Assembly: GCF_007992115.1 (NCBI RefSeq)
Contig: NZ_BJZQ01000003.1
Location: 62,001-126,000 of the forward strand
Direction: 5' to 3'
Length of the DNA: 64,000 nt
Origin: Aeromicrobium flavum
GTDB lineage: Bacteria; Actinomycetota; Actinomycetes; Propionibacteriales; Nocardioidaceae
Of this stretch, positions 56,779 to 64,000 are shown one piece after another (position 1 is the first letter of the stretch; each line of letters opens with the position of its first letter). The position numbers and the translations under genes are program-made. Below the pieces are notes generated by a model, which saw only the letters and a program-made list of their open reading frames with translations, was not told the origin of the DNA and did not search any database.

Positions 56779-59700
56779 GTGAGGTCGCGGATCGCGCACG
56801 TGCTCAGGACCGCGAGGATCCGATGGCGAGCCCCCTCCTCCCCGCCGTCGACCCCGCCGGCTGCTCGGAAGCAGGCCGCTCCGCGCGTGATCCGGTCGGT
56901 GCAGGGATCCTTCGACGATCGCGGGCGACTGGCCCTGCGCGGGATGCTGGCCGACGGATGGGCCCTCGAGGCGGTCGCGCTGCGGATCCGCGGGACGAAG
57001 CAGGTCACCCGGGTCGAGACCCCGGCTCGGGGATCGGTCGACGTCGTCGTCGAGCCGCCCGCCGAGATCCCGCGCGAGGCGTTCTCGATGGACGTCTTCC
57101 TGGACCTGGTCGACCCGGACGGCCAGGCCGTGCGGCGGCGACTGGCCGCCGACGGATCCGCACCGTCCACGGTGGCGTCCGGGACGGACTCGCTCGCGGG
57201 GCGTCCGGCCTGGTGGTACGCCACCCGTGACGCGGAGCTCTCGGTGCGCGTGGGGGTGGTGCAGCCCTCGCGGCTCCTGCTCGACGTCACCGACCTGCGG
57301 GCCGCCGCGAACGGCTTCGCCGTGAGTGCCGACCTGACCACCGTGGGGGCCGATGGAGCGCGCGCTGTCCTCGAGGCCACCTTGCGGAGCTCGGACTTCG
57401 TGACCCGCCTCCCGCTCGAGGTGGGCCCGCCCACCCGCGAGCCCACCTCGCAGCGGACCACGCACCGCGTCACCGCCACCGTGGACCTGGCCGCCCTGAT
57501 GCATGCGGGCCTGCCGCACGACGAGCAGGCCCTCGACTTCGCGATCGTCGTGCCGGCGGACGACGGCACCGAGCTGCGCCGGGGGCTGAGCCTCGCCGAC
57601 GACACCGAGCAGGTCCAGCGGCTGGCGCCGGTGGTGCAGACGACCGACGGCGTGACTCAGGTCCTCGTCCCGCAGCTGACCTTCAAGTCCAAGAACCTCC
57701 ACTTCGCGCGCGAGCTCTTCACCGAGGACGCCTACCGGTACCTGACGCGACTGCGGCGCCTCGGCCCGCTGTGGACGCTCGTGCGGGCGTTCTCGAGCGT
57801 CTGGCTCGTGGGGGAGACGCCGTACAAGGCGCAGGACGCCGGGTTCCACCTCTTCCGGTGGATCCGCCGGCAGCACCCGCGCCGACGCGTCCACTACGTC
57901 ATCGCCGCCGACAGCCCGGAGCGTGCCGCGGTCGAGGCGCTGGGCCGGGTCGTGACGATGCGCTCGCGCGAGCACATCCGCGCCTGCTTCCTCGCCCGCC
58001 GGTTCGCGACCTCCCACAAGGTCGACTTCATCCTGGCCACGAACGACCGGCGCGCGGTGCGGTGGATGCGCGGCAACCGCGTCTTCCTGCAGCACGGGGT
58101 GCTCGGCGCGAAGAACATGGTGGACACGTACGGGCGACTGTCCCCGGCGTTCCACACGGACTACTTCCACGTCAGCTCCCCGCGCGAGCGCGAGCTGATC
58201 GTCAACGACCTCCGCTACCGGCCGAGCCAGGTGCGGGTCACCGGTCTCAGCCGGTTCGACCGCCTGCTGGAGCCGGCGCAGGAGCCGCCCCGCGGGCTGC
58301 TCGTGGTCCCGACCTGGCGCGACTGGCTGAACCGGCCGGCGGCCTTCGCCGAGAGTGAGTTCCTCCACCGGTGGCGTGACTTCCTGACCTCTCGGCCCCT
58401 CCGCGAGGCGATCGCGGAGGGCCTCCCGGTCACCGTCATCCTGCATCCGAACATGCGCTTCTTCGGCGGGTCGCTGGCCGTCGAGGGGGTGACCGTCCTG
58501 GGGCAGGGGGACACCGACGTGCAGACCCTGATGCGCACGCACGAGGCGATGGTGACCGACTACTCGTCCGTCGGCTTCGACTTCGCGGCCCAGGGACGGC
58601 CGGTGTTCTACCACCAGTTCGACCGGCAGCAGTTCCTCGGGAAGCGGCCGTCGCACCTGGACCTCGACCTCGACCTGCCCGGCGAGGTCTTCCGGGAGGT
58701 CGACCCGCTCGCCCGGGCCGTGGTCGACTCCTGGCGCGACGGATTCCCCCAGAAGCCGGAGCACGCGCGACGCGCCGGGCGGTTCATCGCCCCGGCGCGC
58801 GGCTCCTACTGCGAGCAGGTGTACGACTCGGTCCGCACCGCCAGGTCGCCGTGGGTGCCCGTCCGCCGATGGCTCGACTCGGCTCACGGCCGGCGCGCCT
58901 ACGTCCGCTTCCGCACGGGCCGCCTCTACCGACCGGCGATGAACGCGATCTCGACGGTGGGACGGCTGCTGCCGCGACGCGACCTCGTCGTCTTCGAGAG
59001 CGACACGGGCCGCGCCGCCGCCGACAGCCCGCGAGCGATCTACGACGAGCTCGTCGGCCGCGGGTCGCGGCTCGCGACGGTCTGGAGCACCCGCAGCACG
59101 TTCCGCCCGCTCGACGTCACGACGCGCAAGGTCGAGCCGGACTCGCCCGCCTTCCACTGGCACCTCGCGCGGGCGCGCTACTGGGTGAACAACCAGAACT
59201 TCGGGCCGATGGTCACCCCCGCGAGGCGGACGACCTACCTGCAGACCTGGCACGGCACGCCGCTCAAGCGCATGCAGTTCGACGCGGTGTCGACGACCGG
59301 TCGGGCCGAGGGCTACCTCGACCGGGTCGCGCGCAAGACCGGCACGTGGTCGGTCCTGCTCTCGCCGAGCCCGTACGCGACGGCGGCCTTCCGGTCGGCG
59401 TTCCGGTACGAGGGCCCCGTCCTCGAGGTCGGGTACCCCCGCAACGACCACCTCGCCGGCGACCCCGCCGCCCAGGGGGAGCTCGCGCGGCGGCGGCTGG
59501 GCATCGGCGCCGACCGTCACGTGATCCTCTACGCGCCGACGTTCCGTGACGACGTGAAGCAGGGCAGGCAGTTCGCGTGGGACGGAGCGATCGACTGGGA
59601 GGCGCTCGTGCCCGCCCTGTCCGACCGGACCGTCGTCCTGGTGCGCCGGCACAGCGTGGTGCGGGGATCGCTGAGGATCCCGCCCGAGCTCGAGGACCGG

Positions 59701-60072
59701 GTCGTCGACGTCTCGGACCACCCCGACGTGCAGGACCTGCTGTGCGCGGCCGACGTCCTCGTCACCGACTACTCCTCGGTGATGTTCGACTACGCCATCC
59801 TCGACCGTCCCATCGTGCTGTTCTGCTACGACCTGGAGCACTACCGCGACGACCTGCGCGGGTTCTACCTCGACCTCGAGGCCGAGGCGCCCGGACCCGT
59901 CGTGACCACCCAGGAGCAGCTCACCCAGGCGCTGGTACGGGCCGAGGACGGCACCGGGACGGACGAGTTCGCGCCGCGCCGCCGGGCGTTCCGCGAGCGG
60001 TTCGCCCCGCTCGACGACGGACGGGCGACGCAGCGGGTCGTGGACGAGGTCTTCGGCGTCGACGCCCGCTGA
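56779..60072 (+). CDS. Second double-domain CDP-glycerol glycerophosphotransferase-like protein
   Basis: 1097 residues with the same plan as the gene at 42160: a beta-rich N-terminal region, domain A with H439 (FLQHGVLGAKN) and H556 (LHPNMRF) plus TDYSSVGFDFAA, and domain B with H825 (LQTWHGTPLKRM) and H958 (RRHSVVR) plus TDYSSVMFDYAIL. In domain B the usual R-x-HP is RRHS, a departure that may change activity. GTG 56779 is chosen because GGAGGGAGGG lies 8 nt upstream; an in-frame GTG at 56683 would add 32 residues. The two paralogues differ most in their N-terminal regions. Stop is 3 bp from the convergent acyltransferase stop. Confidence 0.9.
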   Translation: MRSRIAHVLRTARIRWRAPSSPPSTPPAARKQAAPRVIRSVQGSFDDRGRLALRGMLADGWALEAVALRIRGTKQVTRVETPARGSVDVVVEPPAEIPREAFSMDVFLDLVDPDGQAVRRRLAADGSAPSTVASGTDSLAGRPAWWYATRDAELSVRVGVVQPSRLLLDVTDLRAAANGFAVSADLTTVGADGARAVLEATLRSSDFVTRLPLEVGPPTREPTSQRTTHRVTATVDLAALMHAGLPHDEQALDFAIVVPADDGTELRRGLSLADDTEQVQRLAPVVQTTDGVTQVLVPQLTFKSKNLHFARELFTEDAYRYLTRLRRLGPLWTLVRAFSSVWLVGETPYKAQDAGFHLFRWIRRQHPRRRVHYVIAADSPERAAVEALGRVVTMRSREHIRACFLARRFATSHKVDFILATNDRRAVRWMRGNRVFLQHGVLGAKNMVDTYGRLSPAFHTDYFHVSSPRERELIVNDLRYRPSQVRVTGLSRFDRLLEPAQEPPRGLLVVPTWRDWLNRPAAFAESEFLHRWRDFLTSRPLREAIAEGLPVTVILHPNMRFFGGSLAVEGVTVLGQGDTDVQTLMRTHEAMVTDYSSVGFDFAAQGRPVFYHQFDRQQFLGKRPSHLDLDLDLPGEVFREVDPLARAVVDSWRDGFPQKPEHARRAGRFIAPARGSYCEQVYDSVRTARSPWVPVRRWLDSAHGRRAYVRFRTGRLYRPAMNAISTVGRLLPRRDLVVFESDTGRAAADSPRAIYDELVGRGSRLATVWSTRSTFRPLDVTTRKVEPDSPAFHWHLARARYWVNNQNFGPMVTPARRTTYLQTWHGTPLKRMQFDAVSTTGRAEGYLDRVARKTGTWSVLLSPSPYATAAFRSAFRYEGPVLEVGYPRNDHLAGDPAAQGELARRRLGIGADRHVILYAPTFRDDVKQGRQFAWDGAIDWEALVPALSDRTVVLVRRHSVVRGSLRIPPELEDRVVDVSDHPDVQDLLCAADVLVTDYSSVMFDYAILDRPIVLFCYDLEHYRDDLRGFYLDLEAEAPGPVVTTQEQLTQALVRAEDGTGTDEFAPRRRAFRERFAPLDDGRATQRVVDEVFGVDAR

Positions 60073-60075
60073 GAG

Positions 60076-62064
60076 TCAGCGCGGAGCGCCTGATGCCGAG
60101 CGCACGGCGCGAGCCGCGGCGCGCGCGACCTCCGGGGCCAGCGAGCGCGAGAAGGTCGCCGTGAGGTGCCCGTGGTCGAAGTACGCGATCTGGTCGTCGA
60201 CGACGACCCGGCAGGTCTCGTCGTCGCAGAAGCGGTCGCTGACGTCGAGCACGGTGACCAGCCCGCTGTCGTCGGCGCGCCCGGCGGCGGCGAGCGGATC
60301 GGACTCCAGCGCCGCCGATCGCGGCCGGTCGCACGCGGTCAGGTCATCGGCGTTCAACGCGACGCAGTCGGGGACGTTGCCGGCGGCCGCGGGGGTGTCG
60401 CGGATGACCAGGACGGGGATGCCGCGGCTCGTCAGGCGGTCCAGGGTGTCGGCGTACGCCCGCTGTGCCACGTCCTGCGCGTCTTCCGGATCGACGTCCG
60501 CCAAGGGCATCGTGACGGTCCGGTTCGAGATCACGACCAGGCTCGGCCGGCTCGCGACGATCCGGCGGAGGTTCTCGGCGTTCCAGTCGCGGCAGCCGCG
60601 CGTCGCCGCCGGGTCGGGGAAGGCGATGTCCACGTCGACCGTGTAGCACTGCGAGGCCAGGTACGTGTCGAGGGTCCAGCCGCGGTCCTCGGCGACGGTG
60701 GCGAGCGCCGGCTGCCAGTGCCCGGCGTGGGAGTTGCCGATCAGGGCGACCCGGCGGTCGGAGTCCTCCGCGCCGTAGTGGCATACCGGGTGCGTCGTGA
60801 ACGGTGCGCTCGCCCAGCAGTCGTCCGGGTAGACGGCGGGCTTGTCGTCGCGGGCCTCCACGGGGGTCATCGCCAGGCCGCTCGAGGAGGCGTCGTCCGG
60901 CGCCGCGGTCAGGGCCCAGGCGCTGCCGCAGCTCAGGACGGTGGCGACGGCGAGCATCGCGAACGTGGCGCGCTTGCGGGCCACGACGCGCGGGTGGAAG
61001 CGCAGCGGCTTCTCGACGAAGCGCACGGTGAGGCCGGCCAGCGCGACCGTGGCCACGAGGACGAAGGCGTCGGTGGCCCAGCTCTGGTCCGCGCCGAGCG
61101 CCAGCGGCGCGATGACGACGAGCGGCCAGTGCCACAGGTAGATCGGGTACGACCAGTCGCCGACGACCTGGACCGGTCGCCACCCCCAGGGGCCGCCTCG
61201 CTCGACGGCGGCCAGCAGCACGAGGGCGGCACCCAGCGTCGGGACCAGGGCCGCCGACCCCGGGAACGCGGTGTCGCGGTCGAAGCCGAAGACCGCGACG
61301 ACCATGAGCGCCAGGCCGAGCAGCGCGACGGGTCCGCCCGCGCGCCCGAGGCCGAGGCCGCGGTGCACGGCCAGAGCGACGAGAGCGCCCAGGAGCAGCT
61401 CCCAGATGCGGGCGGGCGTGACGAAGTACGCGGCGCCCGGGTCGACGTCGGTCAGGTGGATGCTCCACGCCAGGGACGCGGCGAAGATCAGCGCGGTCAC
61501 GACGGGCAGCCACGCGCGCCGCAGGGCGACGACCGCGGCGATGACCAGCGGCCAGAACAGGTAGAACTGCTCCTCGATGCTCAGCGACCAGTAGTGCTGG
61601 ACCGGGGTGGGTGCGTTCTCGGCCGCGAGGTAGTCGGTGGCCGAGTCGGCCAGCACCCAGTTCTGCACGTACAGCGCCGACCCGGTGACCTGGCGGGCGA
61701 TGTCCGCAAACTGGGTGGAGGGCAGCCACAGCCACGACGCGGCGGTGGTCGCGACGAGGACGATCGCGGCCGCGGGGATCAGCCGCCGGACCCGGCGCGC
61801 CCAGAAGCTCCCCAGGCCCGCGAGGCTGGTCGGCGGCTTCTGGACCAGGTGCAGCGTGATGAGGAAGCCCGAGATGACGAAGAAGACGTCGACGCCGACG
61901 TAGCCGCCGGGGACCCGCTCGGGCCACAGGTGGAACGCCACCACGACCGACACCGCCAGCGCCCGCAGGGCCTGGATGTCCGTGCGCACCGACGGGCCCT
62001 TCGGCTTCCGCCCGCGAGGGGAGGGTGCGGCCGCGGGCGGAGCGGTGCGCAGATTCTCGGACAC
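60076..62064 (-). CDS. Second OafA/YrhL-type acyltransferase with SGNH domain
   Basis: 662 residues, paralogue of the protein at 39960. After a short Pro/Arg-rich cytoplasmic tail come QALRALAVSVVVAFHLWP, GGYVGVDVFFVISGFLITLH and SIEEQFYLFWPLV, with about ten membrane helices to about 375; the extracellular SGNH part has ALIGNSHAGHWQ (Asn in place of the Asp of the first copy) and YFDHGHLTA. Likely O-acetylation of a wall polymer. GTG 62064 is set by TAGAAT 8 nt upstream on the minus strand; the frame is open further but without similarity. Confidence 0.9.
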   Translation of the reverse strand: MSENLRTAPPAAAPSPRGRKPKGPSVRTDIQALRALAVSVVVAFHLWPERVPGGYVGVDVFFVISGFLITLHLVQKPPTSLAGLGSFWARRVRRLIPAAAIVLVATTAASWLWLPSTQFADIARQVTGSALYVQNWVLADSATDYLAAENAPTPVQHYWSLSIEEQFYLFWPLVIAAVVALRRAWLPVVTALIFAASLAWSIHLTDVDPGAAYFVTPARIWELLLGALVALAVHRGLGLGRAGGPVALLGLALMVVAVFGFDRDTAFPGSAALVPTLGAALVLLAAVERGGPWGWRPVQVVGDWSYPIYLWHWPLVVIAPLALGADQSWATDAFVLVATVALAGLTVRFVEKPLRFHPRVVARKRATFAMLAVATVLSCGSAWALTAAPDDASSSGLAMTPVEARDDKPAVYPDDCWASAPFTTHPVCHYGAEDSDRRVALIGNSHAGHWQPALATVAEDRGWTLDTYLASQCYTVDVDIAFPDPAATRGCRDWNAENLRRIVASRPSLVVISNRTVTMPLADVDPEDAQDVAQRAYADTLDRLTSRGIPVLVIRDTPAAAGNVPDCVALNADDLTACDRPRSAALESDPLAAAGRADDSGLVTVLDVSDRFCDDETCRVVVDDQIAYFDHGHLTATFSRSLAPEVARAAARAVRSASGAPR

Positions 62065-62121
62065 GAGGACCGATTCTAGGCGGTCGGGCCTCGTGCCGGC
62101 GTCGCGCGGGCGGGCCGCGTC

Positions 62122-62127
62122 TAGGCT
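62122..62127 (+). promoter_or_regulatory. -10 box of the MFS exporter gene
   Basis: TAGGCT, 6 nt before the GTG at 62134; lies about 45 bp from the divergent TAGAAT box of the acyltransferase gene. Confidence 0.5.
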
Positions 62128-62133
62128 GCTCCG

Positions 62134-63399
62134 GTGCGGAAGCTGCTCACCGACGTGCGCCCCCTGAGGGCGTCCGCCGCCTACCGGCGGCTCTGGATCG
62201 GACAGGCCGTCTCCGGCTTCGGTCAGCAGATGTCGGTCGTCGCGATCGCGTGGGAGGTCTGGCTGCTCACCGAGTCGTCGTTCTCGGTCGGCCTCGTCGG
62301 GCTCGCGGGGCTGGTGCCGCTCGTGATCGGCGGGCTCTACGGCGGTGCCCTCGTCGACGCCTTCGACCGCCGCACGGTCGCCCTCCTGTCGGCGCTCGGG
62401 CTGTGGCTGTCGTCGATCGCGCTGGTGGCGCACAGCGTGGCGGGCCTGGAGTCGGTCGGGTTCCTCTACGGCGTCGTCGCCGTGCAGGCGCTGTTCTTCG
62501 CCGTGAACAACCCGGCGCGCGCCGCGATGCTGCCGCAGCTCCTGCCGGGCCACCTGCTCCCGGCCGCGAACGCGCTCGGCATGGCGGCGACCAACCTGTC
62601 GTTCACCGTCGGGCCGCTGCTCGGCGGCGCCCTCATCGCGTGGCGCGGCGTCGAGGCCGCGTACGTCGTCGACGTGCTGCTCTACGTGGCGGCGCTGTAC
62701 TCGGTGCTACGGCTCCCGGCGCTCCCGCCGGCGACGCCGATGCCGGTGCCGGGGCTGAAGTCCGTCATCGACGGGCTGCGCTTCCTGCGCACCGCGCCGA
62801 ACATCGCCATGTCCTTCGTCGTCGACCTGTGCGCGATGGTGTTCGCCCAGCCCCGCGCCCTGTTCCCGGCGCTGGCCGCCACCGTCTACGCCACCTCGAA
62901 CGGCGCGGACGCGGGGGCCTCGTCCCTGGGCCTGCTCCAGGCGTCACCGGCGATCGGCTCGCTGGCGGCGTTCGTGGTGTCGGGCTGGGTCAGTCGCGTC
63001 CATCGTCACGGCATCGCCATCGTGGTGGCGATCGTGGTCTACGGCGCCAGCGTCGCCGCGGCGGGCTTCTCCGCGGTCGGACTCCCGGGCCTGCTGTGGC
63101 TGGCCGTCGCGTGCCTGGCGCTGTCCGGTGCCGCCGACATGATCAGCGCCGCCTACCGGTCGACGATCCTGCAGACCGCGGCACCCGACGAGATGCGCGG
63201 CCGGATGCAGGGCCTGTTCATCGTGGTCGTCGCCGGAGGTCCCCGGCTCGGCGACTTCGTCATCGGGTCGCTGGCCGAGCTCACGGGCGAGCCGTGGGCC
63301 ATGGTCGTGGGCGGTGGCCTGTGCATCGCGGGCGTGCTGCTCTCGGTGACGCTGCGCCGCCGGTTCCTCACCTACGACGGGCGCCACCCGACGCCCTGA
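62134..63399 (+). CDS. MFS exporter (EntS/MFS_3-like)
   Basis: 421 residues with about twelve helices. The N-terminal pattern YRRLWIGQAVSGFGQQMSVV, VDAFDRRTVALLSA after helix 2 and AARAAMLPQLLP-type segment (NPARAAMLPQLLPGHLLPAA) match the EntS-like branch that exports siderophores or drugs. The late APDEMRGRMQGLF is also typical. Substrate unknown; position within the polymer locus may be accidental. Confidence 0.87.
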   Translation: MRKLLTDVRPLRASAAYRRLWIGQAVSGFGQQMSVVAIAWEVWLLTESSFSVGLVGLAGLVPLVIGGLYGGALVDAFDRRTVALLSALGLWLSSIALVAHSVAGLESVGFLYGVVAVQALFFAVNNPARAAMLPQLLPGHLLPAANALGMAATNLSFTVGPLLGGALIAWRGVEAAYVVDVLLYVAALYSVLRLPALPPATPMPVPGLKSVIDGLRFLRTAPNIAMSFVVDLCAMVFAQPRALFPALAATVYATSNGADAGASSLGLLQASPAIGSLAAFVVSGWVSRVHRHGIAIVVAIVVYGASVAAAGFSAVGLPGLLWLAVACLALSGAADMISAAYRSTILQTAAPDEMRGRMQGLFIVVVAGGPRLGDFVIGSLAELTGEPWAMVVGGGLCIAGVLLSVTLRRRFLTYDGRHPTP

Positions 63400-63407
63400 C
63401 AGCGGGG

Positions 63408-64000
63408 TCAGCGGGCCCCGTGGGCGCCCATCAGCTCGAGCAGGCGGTCGTTGTAGGCGTTCGTGTAGTGGAACGGGCTGACGCCCCAGCGGTGCTCGCC
63501 CGCCGCGAGGAGCTCGCGGTCGGTGAACTCGTAGAACCCCTCCGGGCCGATGTCCTTCGCCGCGCGCTCGTACAGCCGGTCGAGGTACGCGTTGGCGGTG
63601 GCGATCCGCTCCGGCGTGAACACGGGCGGGAACTCGCCACCACCCTCGACCTCGCTCGCCCAGTAGGCGCGGTTGATCCGCAGGTCGTCCAGGCGGCCGA
63701 GGGCCGACAGCCGCTCCACGAGAGCGGTCCAGCCCTGCTCCCACAGGGCGAACGCGGCCGGGGTGGCGGTGCGGACGACCTCGTCGGCGGAGGCGTCGTA
63801 GCCGGAACTGTTGAACTCGGACGACCGGGTCGCGAGGGCGCCCTCCGCGTTCTGGACGACGTCGAACCGCTCGTCGATGAGGTCGTACACGAGCAGGTCG
63901 TAGCGGCCCTCCTCGAGGGCGCGGGGGAAGGCGTCCGTCAGGTCGAACTCGACCACCTTCCGCTGGAACGCCGAGCCGATCCGCGACAGGTCGACGCCGG
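63408..64000 (-). CDS. DUF6270-like protein (5' end outside window)
   Basis: The frame runs off the window at base 64000 (residues VDLSRIGSAFQRKVVEFDL are read before the first internal GTG), so only the last 197 or so residues are seen. DLLVYDLIDERFDVVQNAEG and TRSSEFNSSGYD resemble DUF6270, a family with SGNH-like traits found in capsule and wall-polymer loci; the ending has EFTDRELLAAGEHRWGVSPFHYTN. Function unknown. Its stop is 9 bp from the MFS stop. The family call is from memory. Confidence 0.6.
   Translation of the reverse strand, partial: GVDLSRIGSAFQRKVVEFDLTDAFPRALEEGRYDLLVYDLIDERFDVVQNAEGALATRSSEFNSSGYDASADEVVRTATPAAFALWEQGWTALVERLSALGRLDDLRINRAYWASEVEGGGEFPPVFTPERIATANAYLDRLYERAAKDIGPEGFYEFTDRELLAAGEHRWGVSPFHYTNAYNDRLLELMGAHGAR

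Noticed and set aside
54037..59841. 1934-codon open frame on the minus strand
   Set aside because: Arg/Pro/His-rich translation with no family pattern; it runs across the GT2-TagF gene in another frame and antisense to the double TagF-like gene. Result of very high GC.

Overview
The window is high-GC, gene-dense chromosomal DNA from an actinobacterium, most likely a member of the Nocardioidaceae (Aeromicrobium or Nocardioides type). Reasons: strong GC bias at third codon positions, frequent GTG starts, a CIRCE-controlled lone groEL, actinobacteria-restricted families (DUF3263, DUF3027, DUF2530, LytR_C, CysO-like sulfur carrier), methylmalonyl-CoA mutase genes, and many genes whose start codon lies 6-9 nt after a TANNNT box, which is the mark of leaderless transcription. 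No tRNA, rRNA, IS element, prophage or CRISPR array was seen. The genus is inference.

Layout. 0-16.5 kb is core metabolism and stress: purU (5' end outside the window), a small repeat-containing protein, an AI-2E-type permease, ung, two MFS permeases, an acetyltransferase, then an otsA / sugar-permease / PLP-decarboxylase operon facing a DUF3263 / LytR_C / otsB group. Next comes a SAM-I riboswitch in front of a threonine-synthase-like enzyme and a CysO/MoaD-like sulfur carrier, then a cold shock protein and CIRCE-groEL. 16.5-18.8 kb starts an envelope polymer locus: a hexapeptide acyltransferase, a 400-nt leader with nested inverted repeats, a polyprenyl-phosphate sugar-1-phosphate transferase and a CDP-glycerol-type cytidylyltransferase. 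18.8-23.3 kb is sulfate activation (cysDN, a TauE-type permease and an APS kinase with an extra N-terminal domain). 23.4-32.6 kb is mixed housekeeping (acyl-CoA synthetase, lone PemK/MazF-like protein, YihY, an orphan mannitol-dehydrogenase C-terminal domain, CspB-like protein, AEC permease, DUF3027, DUF2530, gamma carbonic anhydrase, serC). 32.6-39.8 kb is mutAB, a condensation-type acyltransferase, meaB and a transglutaminase-like protein.

40-64 kb is dominated by cell-surface polymer genes interrupted by citrate synthase and pdxH. There are two OafA-type acyltransferases with SGNH tails, two very large proteins each carrying two CDP-glycerol glycerophosphotransferase-like domains, a third such domain fused to a GT2 glycosyltransferase, a GT2-GT4 fusion, a GT-D (DUF1792) protein, galE, a UDP-ManNAc-type dehydrogenase, a membrane-anchored methyltransferase with five 11-residue repeats, an MFS exporter and a DUF6270-like protein cut by the window end. 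Together with the sugar-1-P transferase and cytidylyltransferase near 17-18.8 kb, they suggest synthesis of an acylated, phosphodiester-containing (teichoic-acid-like or teichuronic) glycopolymer.

The observations most worth following are: (1) the SAM-riboswitch unit, which suggests that the 'threonine synthase' is really a homocysteine synthase using O-phosphohomoserine and a protein-bound thiocarboxylate, with a carrier that ends GG-Ala-Arg and would need trimming; (2) the paired double-domain TagF-like proteins; (3) a nested RNA-like structure in the exopolysaccharide leader and a cysteine-containing overlapping uORF before cysD.
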